Below are positions 39,295 to 50,700 of a stretch of 64,000 nt of DNA, in pieces (the first letter of the stretch is position 1; every line of letters begins with the position of its first letter). Under the pieces are notes generated by a model that was not told the DNA's origin, did no database searches, and saw only the letters and a program-made list of their open reading frames with translations. The stretch spans positions 6,456,501 to 6,520,500 of the forward strand of contig JAKJHU010000024.1 of the NCBI GenBank assembly GCA_022316685.1. Reading direction: 5' to 3'. The position numbers and the translations under genes are program-made. This DNA comes from Progne subis subis (Eukaryota > Chordata > Aves > Passeriformes > Hirundinidae).

Positions 39295-41297
39295 GGTAAG
39301 AAGTAAGGAAAAAGAACAGGATTTACCCAATATATCTTTAAAAATTATCAAGTCTAACAAGTAAATTATGAAGTCAAAGTAACCCATATGGGTACTAAGT
39401 ACATATAATATTGTACTGGATCTTCAAGTCACACAGATTGCTAACTTAATAAAACAGTTGTAATGGTACATAACATGTGTGCAAGCTTCCCTCAGCTGTG
39501 CAGCAGAAGAAAGTTTCTAGTTTAAGGAATAAATAGATGTCCCTAAAACGACCTCATCAGTCTCTCCTGTACAGAGGTGTCAGGCCCACTCATGCCATAC
39601 TACATGAGCAAACAGATTCACAGAGAAAAAAAGAGGGATACAACCTTCCCTTAGCATTCCTCACACTATAGATGGGCATGAAAATAGTCACCAAATAAAA
39701 TTAAACAAATCACTTTTTTCCTTTTGTGTGCGTGTGTGTCTAGATAAAACATCAAAGCAATCAATAACACTTTTCAGACCATTAAGTTTAATTGATGAGA
39801 ACATCCATTAACAGAGTAATTTCTGAACCTGTAGATATTAATTATTTTCTTTCAAAACCTATTACTCATTTTTATGACTTGAAGGCTATTGGGCACCCAG
39901 GAAAATGGCCATATTAACACTCAATACTTTCTATTTATTCTCTGTTTTACAACGTATCTTTCAAAGAGCCTCAAAGGTACCAGACAGATCTAACAGCCAT
40001 GCAGCCATCACCACCAGCATCCCCCCAGCAATGCCTATCCTGTCTAACAAACGGTTTGAGCCTCTTACTGACCATAAACAACGTGCAACTTTAGAGGCTT
40101 TCCATAGAGTTACCTGGAACATCAGAGATAATATAAAGGTCCTATAAGCATTCAGAATCTATCTAGCATACTTTTCCATATAATGTATCTTTCTGCAAAA
40201 GCCTTTCAGAGAATTAAAGTACTTTTAGTGAAAGCTAACATTATTTGAAATGTTACAAAGGATACTTTGTTTGCTTTTGGTTAGTTTGGTTTTTAAAAAT
40301 AAAACCTCAATTTCACTTCAGAAAGGCCAAGATTTTGACTTCTATCTCATGGCAGAAAGGCTCATGCAAGACAAAAAAATTATACAGCCGGAGTTATAAA
40401 GAAACCATGCCCATGGGTGCACTCACATTTCAAAATCAGGCAAGTCAGTCAGACCCAGGCTCTGAAAAAAAACCTAAATCCAATCTATTTATATTTATTT
40501 TTCCACAGAAAATCCACATTCTAACAGCCAGAGAAGATTATAGACTTACAGTTGATGATTTGCCTAGGAGTTTTACAGATAACCACATTAATCAAAGAAA
40601 CAGCATTCTCTATATCAAACTTATAACTACTAATGTCAATTTTGCTTTAACTATTTGCTCAATCATGTGGTTTAGGGACCTACATATAATGTTATAAACA
40701 AATCACACCACTGCCTAAGAGAGAAAAAGGGCAGAAAATTACTACAGCAGAAGTGAATGAAAAACCTACTTTCTAGCTACAAACTCATATATTTGTAGTC
40801 AATATTTAATAGTACTTGTGTAGCAATATTTCTGCAATTAAGTTTATGCACACTGTGCACCATAATCCCAATGAATCAACACAAATATCACTTTCATTTG
40901 TAACAGTTAGATTTCTGAAAAGAACATAAAATTAGCTACAATAAAGTTGGCTGGTGTTGGAGTTTTTTTTCTTAAAAAGTCATTTAAGGAAGAAACTAGT
41001 AGGAAGTATACTTCTCTGAAGTTTGCAGGTCCAGTAGCACAAATTTGTGTTTTGTTTCTCCATTTGTTACCTAATTAACATATTCAGAGAGGATGAAAAG
41101 ACAAACTAAGGACCTACTTTGATAGACCTATTCCCACTTTATGCTTTCTCCCCTTCTCAAACTTCAAAAGTCTCAAAAAGAAATGGCAATAATTAATTTC
41201 CTCAAAAGTCCCCTTGTCCAGCGACTGAAAGGCTTCAGGACTGTGTAAACAGTTGTATATTCAGTTTTTCTACCATCCACTGTGCTACCTTAACATT
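39295..41297. other. Noncoding unique DNA
   Basis: AT-rich. A 150-codon plus-strand frame at 40245-40697 is among the longest here. It has no recognisable domain, is rich in Lys, Ile, Asn and Phe as AT-rich noise is, and has no supporting context. Not called a gene. Confidence 0.6.
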
Positions 41298-41948
41298 CTC
41301 TTCCAGCCTCGATGACTATGGGTCAAGGATCATGCAGTCTGACTGTCAATCCAGCACTACCTCTGTAAACTGTATCACCCCCCGCCAGATCCAGAACTGT
41401 ATTACCCAGCGCCTTAAACACTTCCAGAGTGGTGACCCCATCATCTCCTGGGCAACCTGACTACCCTAACAGTGAAAAATTTTTTCTCTTGTCTAATCCG
41501 AATCTCCCATCTCAGTTTAGGGCCATTTTCTCTGGTCCTTTCATTGCAGGCACGGAAGAAGAGACCAGCCCCCACCTCACTCCAACCTCTTTCATATGGT
41601 TGTAGAGAGTCCCCCGAGCTTCCTGTCCTCAAGACTAAACAAGACCAGCGCTCTCAGCCATTTCCCATCAGACAAGTTTTCTAGATGGTTCATGAGCCTT
41701 GTTGCACTTTGATGGACACATTCCAATGTCTCCATATCCTTTTTCAAATGGGAGGCCCAGAACTGGACACAGAACTCAAGGCACAGCCTCACCAGTGCCG
41801 AGTACAGGGGGGTGATCACTGCCCTGGTCCTGCTGGCTACATTATTCGCGATCCAGGACAGGGTGCCATTGGCCCTCCTGGCCACGCTGCTGGCTCATGC
41901 CGAGTTGGCTGTCAACCAGCACCCTTAAGTTGCTTTCTATCAAACAGC
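41298..41948 (-). mobile_element. CR1 LINE fragment, ORF2 C-terminus and 3' UTR
   Basis: Read on the minus strand, this is the end of the CR1 reverse-transcriptase ORF. One frame (41885 down to 41592) is open for 97 codons and gives the CR1 words VASRTRAVITPLYSALVR and FCVQFWASHLKKDMETLE. A second frame continues from about 41620 to 41441 (VGAGLFFRACNERTRENG, then QEKKFFTVRVVRLPRR), so one frameshift separates them. The 3' UTR follows, with a tail-like TGCATGATCCTTGA at about 41320 and an end near 41298. The upstream end near 41948 resembles the CR1 phrase for a superimposed dialogue of 'GTGCTGGTTGACAGC'. It is a dead, 5'-truncated copy and may be the 3' part of the older element at 42.55-44.0 kb. 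Confidence 0.88.
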
Positions 41949-42127
41949 TCTTAATTTCTCTAATAAACTTTGAAGTGAAAGCTGCTCACTGTATTGTCAA
42001 AAAGCCAGTGAGAGGTTTGCACTGTATCTCCTGTATCCACACATCCACAACACCCTTACAGCATGGCACTGTGTACAAACTTCCTTTCTCCAGGGTGGCA
42101 CTGGCTTTTACACAAGAGATTTTAGAA
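41949..42127. other. Unassigned DNA between CR1 pieces
   Basis: About 180 bases that I cannot place in CR1 or any other family. They may be diverged CR1 from the same old insertion, or genomic DNA separating independent insertions. Confidence 0.4.
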
Positions 42128-42480
42128 CAAGAGACTGGTTTGGGTTGAAAGGGACCTATAAAGATTATCTAGTTCAACCATTTTGCAATGAGCAGGGACA
42201 GCTTCCACTAGATCAACTTGCTTGGAGCCCTGTCCAATCTGATCTTGAATGTGACCATCACAAGGGAGGTAGTCAAGCTCTTTGACGGCCTCATCTGTAC
42301 CTGCTTCAAGCGGTCTATGTCCTTTCTGTGCTGAAGACTCCAAAACTGGATGCAGCACTGCAGGTGGACTCTCCCCAGAGCAGAGGGGCAGAATACCCTC
42401 CCTCAGCCTGCTGGTCACATGGCTTGTGATGCAGCCCAGGACGTAGCTGGCTTTCTAGGCTACAAGCTCACGTTGCAAGG
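42128..42480 (-). mobile_element. CR1 LINE fragment, internally deleted
   Basis: The plus strand reads the reverse complement of a typical avian CR1 3' end: GGTTTGGGTTGAAAGGGACC at 42138-42157, then TTTTGCAATGAGCAGGGAC. From about 42290 it jumps to an earlier part of CR1 ORF2 (TCTATGTCCTTTCTGTGCTG, then CAAAACTGGATGCAGCACTGCAG) and runs to about 42480. The expected intervening stretch, roughly 350 bases of ORF2 by my memory of the family, is missing, so this copy carries an internal deletion. It looks less diverged than the neighbouring 42.55-44.0 kb piece. The terminal octamers are not intact. Confidence 0.85.
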
Positions 42481-42555
42481 ACCCTGTACTTATTAGCCAT
42501 GCATTGAATAGTGTTATTCTTTAAAAGGGATGCTACCTGCTCACTAAGCGTGGAG

Positions 42556-43990
42556 ATCAGACACGCTGGTCAGTAATTCCCAGGTTATCCTCTAGAACCA
42601 CATTTATGGCTAGGACTTACATTGACAACCCACTAGCTTCCTGCTGGGATGCAGCAGCAGCACAGCTTCTTGATACTCACTCCATGCTGTTTTATTTTCT
42701 CTGACCCACCTGATGAAAAACAAACAAATACCACTAATACCAAAAACAATAAGAAATACATCACCACCACCACACAGGTAAGAAGAAGCTCCTGTGAAAA
42801 ATCTTTCCAGCACCTTCAGAAACAGAGACCAACACAAAGAATTCACTGATCACCTCTGCCCCAGGCTTTCCACTGAGTGCTCCCAGTTACGCTGCTGTTG
42901 TCAAGTAGTCCCACTGATTTCCTGGGTTTGATACACTAAGGAACTTTTCATCAACAGCTTAAGCATCTTTTGTAAGGCGCTTCTCTAATTCTTTATGAGA
43001 TTTTTAATTTCCTGTTTGTGTTTGACCTGCCATGTTTTAAGTTCTTTCCTCTACTGCTCATTTGAGCAGGCTTTCCTGTTTGCAGCAGCTGGTCATTTTG
43101 CTACAGTACCCTCCACTGAGGTTTCTAACTAGTGAGGTAAGCTCCTGAGGATGATTTAGTATACTTTTTTTTTTACTGTAAGACGTGTGGGGGTTTCTGA
43201 TAACTTTAATAAAATAACTGTATTGTTAATAGCCTCAGGGTGCTTATAGGCCTTTTAGATAAATTCTTTAAGGTTTTTTTTGGTCCAATTATCTGCTTGT
43301 TCTTCAGATCCTGTACTTAAAATCAAATGGCTGTGTGCTGCACGTGTTTATTCTGCTCTCTTCAGCTATAGAGCTCAATGTGATCTTATGATGGTCACTA
43401 ATTACCAAGCAGCTCCAGTGCACCACCCAAAAGCATGTCCAGAGTAACACTTTTCTAGATGCACCAGGTGTTCTGGGAAGCCACCACTTCGCACATCTGG
43501 ATGCATCCTCTCTTTTTCCCATCATAAGGCACCAATCCAGTCTCTACAGGGCACCTGTTGAAATGTCTCACTGTTGCTGCCTGTACTAAATTTGCAGCTT
43601 CTCTACTCTCATTTCACATTTCCTGAGCACTATTACAGGTCTGAGCAGGGGGCTGGTAACACAATCTTAGCACTGCATTTTCATTTGAGCACAAGATTTC
43701 TGTCCAGAGTGGTTCCAGAGACCTGCTCTTCTCCCATAATATTTTTTATGCTGTGGTACTTTACAAAATGCTTCCTGTAGGGCACCACTCCCTTACAACT
43801 GTATGTCACTCTCATCTTTCCTATAAATCTGAAAGAGCCTGGCAGCATCTTACCCTCCTTTCACCAGGTCTGTTTTTTAAAGTTATCATTTCACACCAAA
43901 TTCCCTCATCTTACATTATAGGCCTTAAGGATGGTGGGACAGAATTCAAGCTTTTCCTTTCCTTCCATCTCTCATTACAGCTTCTTACTG
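42556..43990 (-). mobile_element. Ancient CR1-type LINE fragment (ORF2 interior)
   Basis: Plus-strand phrases are diverged reverse complements of CR1 ORF2. CTGGTCAGTAATTCCCAGG (about 42563) and CAAAGAATTCACTGATCACC (about 42835) come from the reverse-transcriptase part. CTTATGATGGTCACTAATTACC (about 43385) and CTTAGCACTGCATTTTC through GATTTCTGTCCAGAGTGG (about 43665-43715) come from the upstream, endonuclease-side part. The order along the strand is collinear with a minus-strand CR1. Divergence and indels are heavy, and no long coding-strand frame survives. The 156-codon plus-strand frame at 43753-44223 is antisense to this element and not a gene. Edges are approximate, with unassigned gaps inside. 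Confidence 0.65.
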
Positions 43991-46900
43991 CCACTGTTAA
44001 GAGGCATTGCAGATGTTCTGAGAACATCTTCTTTCACTGCGGTCTTCTTTGTCCCTTGCAGGCTTGTTTGATGTACGTCAGAAACTCAGCCATGCTCCTG
44101 TGGCAACCTCTGACATTCCTACCACGGAGATGCCCCTGCTACAAGGGGGCACCTCACTACAAGAAGACATTACAGCAGCAGCTGGCAGCAGTTGCATCTG
44201 AGCAATCAGCCACTCTTCCCTGACAGGTGCTTCCCCACCCAAAACTTGCCTCCTTCACAGCAGTGCAGAGGCTGCTGCCATGGTGGAGGCTTCAACTGCA
44301 GCCCTGCTGGAGTCCCACTGCTCTGTGCACAGCTAATCGGAAGACACACACAGAGCAGCTCTACGAGGCTTTTTCACTTAGTGTTGAAAACAAGTCATTG
44401 AAACAAAGCAGACAAGAAGAACAAAGGAGAAAAAACACCAAATGGGCATGGTCGGGCTATATGAAATCAGTCCTGATCCCACTATTTCAATTTAACTAGC
44501 ATTCATCACCTCTTCAGAAAAACCCTGCCTGCATTCTGCACCCCTTCCTCAGCAACATCCATCTGTCAAATTATGCTCTCCTTACCGAGACTAGGATATT
44601 ATGACTGCAAGAAAGCATTTAGCCCATCATGGTTTCTATTGAAAAGTAATAAACAATACTTAAGGGAAAAGAAAAAGAAAGTATGAGACTTTTTTTTAAT
44701 TCCATTTGACTGAGTTGATGGCCTTCACCTCTTAATATTATGTTATTATTGCTACAGTAGGAAAACATTTAGCTTCTAAGCGTGTTTGAGACATCTGTGA
44801 ATGACTCATTATCACTTTCTTTTCTTAGAAAAGATTGGCTTCTGGCTCAACTCCAGAATAAACCCACTGGAACACCTGGACACCCAAATCACACTGTTGT
44901 GACTACTGATCCATCTGCAAAACAAGCTGGCTACCTGTCTGATCCAGGATAGTTCAACAGGGAGATACTCTTCATGTGTCCCTATAGCTGTGCATCCCCC
45001 ACCCAGAGACAAGGGGAAAGGTGTTTGTTAGTTGCTCACTAAATCCCTTGGTTTCTATTAAGGCATTTTGGAAATCAACTAATCTGTAAGAGATGTCACA
45101 GGCACAGGCCAGGTGTTCCAGTGTATCAGAAGGGGAACCAGAAACAGAGGTTTTAGCAAATGAACAGGGACTTTGAGTAGCAATTTAGTTTCAGTGGGAG
45201 ACATTTTCTTATTGACTTGGTTTATCAGTTTATTTCACTAATTGATTTCTGACTGCAATAAAGGCACCTGAACAACTTCAAAATATTTTTAATTGGTCTG
45301 CACGACATAATTGATAATCAGAACATATCTAGAAAGACAAAATGCCTTTTGGTTGGCTGTCTACTATAACAGTTACAAGCTGAACAATCAAATCTGTTCA
45401 AAATAGCTTTCTCTTGTCAAAAAAAAAAAAATAGAATGAAAACAGATATTACATGCAACTTTTAATGTTTTTCTCTTTTTCCCTTTATAATTAAAGGGCT
45501 TGATATTCCAATAGCTGTTTTGCTGGGTTTTGTATGAAAATGGCTTGAAATTACTCTAAAATCTCTTTCCATATGTAGACAAGTATTTCCATGATACAAC
45601 ACCACCATTAAAAAAAAAAAAAGTTACTACAATCAGCAATTCATCTTTACTTCTCACAATGGACAAAAATATTTCACATTGGCAATATCTTGTTACCCTC
45701 AGCTGAGATCAATTCATGCCAAATGTATTTTTCCACAAAAAGAAGGTTTTATAGGAAACACTTGTTTTGGTTTGAGAAGTTAGATGCTCTGTATACATTT
45801 AAGTCTTGCATTAAGTCCTGAGTTAAACATTTTCAACAACTTCAATATTTCTAACTTCTAAAGCAAAATAGGTCGTGACGTGGGAGCTTTCTCTCTGGCC
45901 TCTAGGATTACGCTTAGAGTTCAGCCTTCTGAGTTAATGGGGAAATTTCAAATCTCAGTCCAACGTGTCAGAAGTATGGAAAAACATAAAATAAAAATAT
46001 TATTAATAATCAATGCACTAATCTATTACCCATAACTATTGGAAGAACAGTATAAGCCAGCTGTATACCTGACTCAAGTAAATTTCTGCATTTTGCAATG
46101 ATGTATTTGAAGTGATAAGGCAAAGAGGGAAAGGATTGTTACGAACACAAAGTGCTAATCTGCTGTCTAAGCCTTACTGAACCTCTCCACTAACACTTAA
46201 TCTAAAATGCTTTCAGCTCTTAAATTCACCTTCCAAAACCAGTAGGAGGTTAAAGCAGGACCCAATGGGAGGTTACATTCATTTAATATTCAGTCCTTTC
46301 TAAGATGAAATATTGCAGTCTGTCCTCCCAGGTATTTATCAAACCATTACAGTAATGGCTTACAACTATTACTTGAAATAGTAGTTCTGTTTGTAACTAC
46401 CATTGACAAAGCATAAGCAAAGTGCATTAATTTTCTTGAAAAATACCCAAAACCTTTGCCATAGAGCACTGAGGGAACGTGCCCCATTAACTAGTTCAGA
46501 GCCGTAAGCAGAGGCAATGCTAGCAAATATTGTTTAGCCTAAAAGGAACCTGCATCCCCTAAGACCTTCTCCAGCACTACCCTCCATGCCTCACAGCTCT
46601 ATAGCTCACTGCAGATGCCTCCTACAAGCTCTGACATAAGCTCAGTTCCTATACCTTCACATATTAACCTATAAAGCACCATAACCATAAGCACCTATAA
46701 AGATAACATTCTCAACTACATCTACAAACTGGTTATTTTTTTAACAGCCACTACATTTGACATACGTTATTGTACTTACATTTTTCTAGTATCCATTAGA
46801 AATACGATATGCAGAAAGATGTAATGATAACACAAAACCCACAGAACCATCTAACAGGATGTGCCACAGAAATCTTTCTGTGCCATTTCCATAACATGCA

Positions 46901-49125
46901 ATGTTCTACAGCTTCCCTTGACTGTGCAGATCTCAGTTTCAAATCTGCACTTACGCACTGTGGTAAGATTCTAGAAGATTAATTTTTACCTTTTTCTCTG
47001 TGTTTTGCTAAGGAAAATTTTAATAAGTAAGTAGAGAACAGTATCTTGTTCTTGTTCAAACAGGAATCTTAAATGTGGCAAGTGTGGTCAGGCAGTTTTG
47101 ACTTGTGTTAAAAATTTTTCATTTATATAACATTCTTAGTGACAGTGGATAAAAGGAATGATTAGTACTTGTTGCTACCACTTTGAAAGCTATCCTTTAA
47201 TTAAAAGGAAATTTGATGTGCAACACTGCCTTTTATTAAGAACATCCAGTTCATGAATTATTTTTTTCAATCATGTTAAAAAAATCCATAAATCTAGTAT
47301 TTTTGTAATTTTGCAGTCAAGAAATAACTACTGAGAAGAATAAATATAAAGACTTTGTCACTTTATTTTGATTCTGCAAAATCAGCTTTTCCCAAAGAAA
47401 ATGTGTTTGCTCTTATTTAGGTTTTTGCTTTAAAAAGAGGTTTAAAACTTGAAGCCAGCAGCGTCCCTTCACTGTCACAATGAGCACAAGGGCACAGCTT
47501 TAGGCCCTGCCAGCTGTCAGGCTTCTGCCACCCCCACTGGATGTGGCTGGTGCCTTCAAAACAACTGCAGCTAGCAGTCCACATGCAAAGGACAGATAAA
47601 TTCTCAGGTTCCTAAGCAAGACATTCTTTTCTTTGCTCCCAGCCACCACTGAGGTGAAGCTATACTGCTGGCAATTATGCTATTTTTTTCTCATACCAAT
47701 CCCTCTTAAAAAGACTTTCCTGTTACTGCATCCTATTATACTCTCTATGAACATCTGCACAACCAGTTGCTACTTTTATTATTATCTCAAGTCCAGAATT
47801 CTTAACGTCTTTTTCCTTTTGCATTTTTTTTAAAGCTACACGTAAGGTATGGAACACCTATAATTACATTTTATATATAGTCAATTAATTATGATGGTTA
47901 ATCACAGCCTTCTCAGATGGAAAACGCTACTGAAGGCCACAGCTGAGTTACATCATTACAAATGTAGACACAACCAGACAGACACTCAACCACTGCTTCC
48001 CACATAACCTTTAAGCCCTTTATTTTTATTTTTTTTTCACATCTCCCAAAACTGTGAAGTCAACAGCATTAAAATGCTACAGGCACAAATGCAGCATCTG
48101 TGCCAAATCCAGACACATTCATTTTCACCATCTACCAGTGACTTTACAAGGAGCTTACAAAATAACAGCAATAGCTGATGATTCCTCTGCTCCTGTCTCA
48201 GCACCAGCAGCCAGAGGAGCCATGGGCAGAGGAAAGCCACCACGTTTTAGCTCAAGAGGCCACAACAGGGACATTGCTGCTGGTTGCCTTGCAGTAGCTT
48301 GCACCTTGCTGCTCTGCCTCGAGAGGCACAGTGGGTCCTAAATGGGTCCTCTCAACGACTTTTTACAGCAAAAATCAAGTGGGAAACACTAACACTGAGG
48401 AAGACATTTCCTGTAGAATTTCCGAGGATGCCAAGAACCACCCTGATGTCAGCACAGCTTGCTGAGCCTAGGAATTGCTATCCTGTTGAGTACAAGGCCC
48501 TGGAAGCCCAGTCAAAACCAGAGCTCCTCAGAGGCGCAGGCACGTTGGCAACATAAGGGTTGTATATACTCAGGATTCAATTGCTAGTTTGCTTCTTGGC
48601 CTTTGATAACCAGAAACCAAATTGCTTTTCTGTTGAATAAAGTGTCATTCAAATTCAATTGCTCCTAGTTCATTCAAGAAAGGGAGACCTCAGATTTACA
48701 GAAATGAAAGCCCACAATATACTATATTAGACATACAACAGACACCTGAAAAACAATCAAAACACACTATTGATTTTAACCTTCAATATCAAGGTATCTT
48801 TCAGCAGTCTCAGTCGGATCTAGGCTATAAGAATTTCCAATTATTTGAATATCTGTGTATGGGATAAGCATTTAGTTATCAACATCCACCATAAAATGTA
48901 TTTTTGGTTGTTATTAGGGCACTATTACTATGAAGAATTGACTGCACTGCTACTGAAGTGAAGCGGCTCCAGACACAATCCCCAGTGCCAGAGAGGGCAG
49001 AGCTCCCTGCTCGGCTGCACCAGAGCCTGCCTGCACAGAGACATTGTGCTGGCCCGCTGCTCCAGCAGCCCGCTGTATCACAGGCTGCACGAGCATCTCC
49101 TCACAGCACTGAGGAATTCTGCTTG
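43991..49125. other. Noncoding unique DNA
   Basis: No supported gene. GC-richer patches lie at about 44040-44360, 47460-47560 and 48960-49120. A13 runs occur at 45419-45431 and 45610-45622. Short frames over the GC patches are on both strands and unrecognised. A TGACGTGG word near 45877 is a weak CRE-like match. Confidence 0.6.
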
Positions 49126-49131
49126 GTGAAA
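49126..49131. repeat. Target-site duplication, left copy
   Basis: GTGAAA abuts the LTR and is repeated exactly at 49818-49823. A 6-bp duplication is typical of class II (beta/K-like) retroviruses, while other classes use 4 or 5 bp. Confidence 0.65.
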
Positions 49132-49817
49132 TATGGCAGCATCCCTCACGCCTGGCAGGCGCGCAGGCTAGCTCGGTTCTGCACTGCCGCAGCGAGGATC
49201 GGTCGGGGTTACAGGCAGGGCGAGTAACCTCCTCCCGGTGGGCTCTTGGTTCCCCACACCAGCGAGTGGACCTGATGGAGCTGTGACTGTGGCGATGGAA
49301 AAAGGGTCGTCTCTCTTTAGGCAGGGTAGGAGGTAGTTTATTAGGGGGAGTCCAGCAAAGAGCTCTGCCTCAGACCACTGCTGCCCAGAGAGAGCAGAGA
49401 TCAAAGCCTGTCGGCCACTTAAAAAAGGGGGAGGATCCAGGGGTGGTGACAATGGGTCAGCCAACCAGGGAACACAGGGGTGGTAACAGGGGTGTCAACT
49501 TCTAAACCATTAACAAATCACAGGAGGGTAGGAGGGGATTCCCCAGGCACCAACCGCTCCTGGATCTTTCCAGAATTCAGGGAACGGTCTGGAAGTGACA
49601 GACAGGGCAACCGAGAGGAGGGGGTGGGGGGATTGACAGGGACAGGTGCAGGGAAGGAATGATTGGCATAAAACGTCTGGTTAAATAACTAACTCATAAG
49701 CGGGAAAACTATTACAGAACACAAGGGTATACAGTGGACTGAACCATTACAAAAATAACTTATAAATCTTACAAAAATAACTTAATAACTTAATAAAACA
49801 ACTCTCGCACCACTACA
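49132..49817 (-). mobile_element. Solo LTR of an endogenous retrovirus
   Basis: This is a 686-base element lying between two GTGAAA copies. Read on the minus strand it starts TGTAGTGGTGCGAGAG and has retroviral LTR architecture. An AT-rich U3 beginning carries two 16-base copies of TTACAAAAATAACTTA-type sequence in plus orientation (49747-49762 and 49769-49784, period 22). A GC-rich U3 middle is followed by a TATA-like TTTTTTAAG (about 49420-49428), a polyadenylation signal AATAAA (49337-49342), and about 200 bases of R/U5. The far terminus is CCATA rather than the canonical CA, which may be a point change. No primer-binding site, gag, pol or env lies on either side, so it is a solo LTR left by recombination between paired LTRs. 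The family was not identified. The spacing from TATA-like box to AATAAA (about 80 bases) suits a short R region. Confidence 0.8.
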
Positions 49818-49823
49818 GTGAAA
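49818..49823. repeat. Target-site duplication, right copy
   Basis: GTGAAA, identical to 49126-49131, immediately after the ACTACA end of the LTR. The exact match supports these insertion boundaries. Confidence 0.65.
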
Positions 49824-50700
49824 AGTCATGTTACCGTGAAAGGCATGTGCATAACGTTATGCTCCTTGGGTGTCTGCAGCAGTGATGTCTTCTGCTTCTT
49901 AACTTCTAAACTCTGATTTTTAAAAATTGCTGTGAATGAAGAGGGAAACTAGAGGGTGCAGGTGGTCCCAATATTGGATGCAGGACAGCCCCTGCGGTGT
50001 CTGGCAGAGCCTGCAGACCCTGTCCTGGCACACCACTAACCAGAACAGAAGAGGAGCCCTCAGGCACAGGGGCTCCCCACTCCCACCATAAATTCTCTCT
50101 TACTGGAAGGGGAAAGAGGAGGGGAAGTATTTCTCCACAAATACGTCTTCCCTGAAATCCTCTCCCACAGAAAACCCAGAGGGAACATCAGGGTCTGTGT
50201 AACACTGGCAAGCACACCTGGCCTTCCAACAGAGGTGTTCAGAGGCTGGGCTGGACCTTGTCAGGCCCTGCACCCTGCTGCAGGCATGGAGGGAGAAGCG
50301 AGCATGCAATAGCTTCACAGGGGTATGGAAGCATTTAGCTGGCCAGGAGGGCAGCCAGCCTGGGCAGGAAGCTGCTCTGCAGGCCCAGGTGCAGGGGCTG
50401 GGTCACTGACCTGAGGAGCAGCAACCGAGGCAGTGCTCTGCGACTCTAGAGCTGTCCAAATCCTCCTACACTGTCACAGCAAGATCCATTCCGAGGAACA
50501 CAAGGCATGGAAGCCTCCCAGCCTGGCTGCTGACCAACAGCTCTTCCCTGCGCCCTGCCCCAGCCACCGCGGCAGCGTTCCTGCGGTTATCAACACAAAC
50601 GCCTTGCTCCGGTGCCAGGTGGTCCAGCCCAGGATGGCACAGAGCAGCCAAATGCTCCATTCACAAAAAAGGGCTGCACAGCACTGAGGAAACGAGAGAA
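49824..50700. other. GC-rich noncoding block next to the LTR
   Basis: From about 49980 to 50690 the DNA is visibly GC-richer than the window average and contains CpG-bearing words near 50545-50610. Several 60-84 codon frames on both strands overlap and have no recognisable domain. No retroviral internal sequence was identified, so it is not called part of the LTR element. It may be a decayed CpG-rich regulatory region, an exon-bearing locus of a noncoding RNA, or an unrecognised repeat. Confidence 0.45.

Noticed and set aside
40245..40697. 150-codon plus-strand open frame
   Set aside because: Residue content is what AT-rich noise gives, with no domain, splice framework or promoter.
41592..41885. 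97-codon minus-strand frame with a real protein signature
   Set aside because: It is the CR1 reverse-transcriptase C-terminus and is annotated as a mobile element, not as a host gene.
43753..44223. 156-codon plus-strand open frame, the longest in the window
   Set aside because: Its first part is antisense to the decayed CR1, it has no recognisable domain, and the length is within chance for six frames over 64 kb.
49102..50690. 15-base word CACAGCACTGAGGAA on both sides of the solo LTR (about 49102 and 50676)
   Set aside because: An exact 15-mer pair is expected about once or twice by chance in 64 kb, and the LTR is better bounded by the GTGAAA copies.
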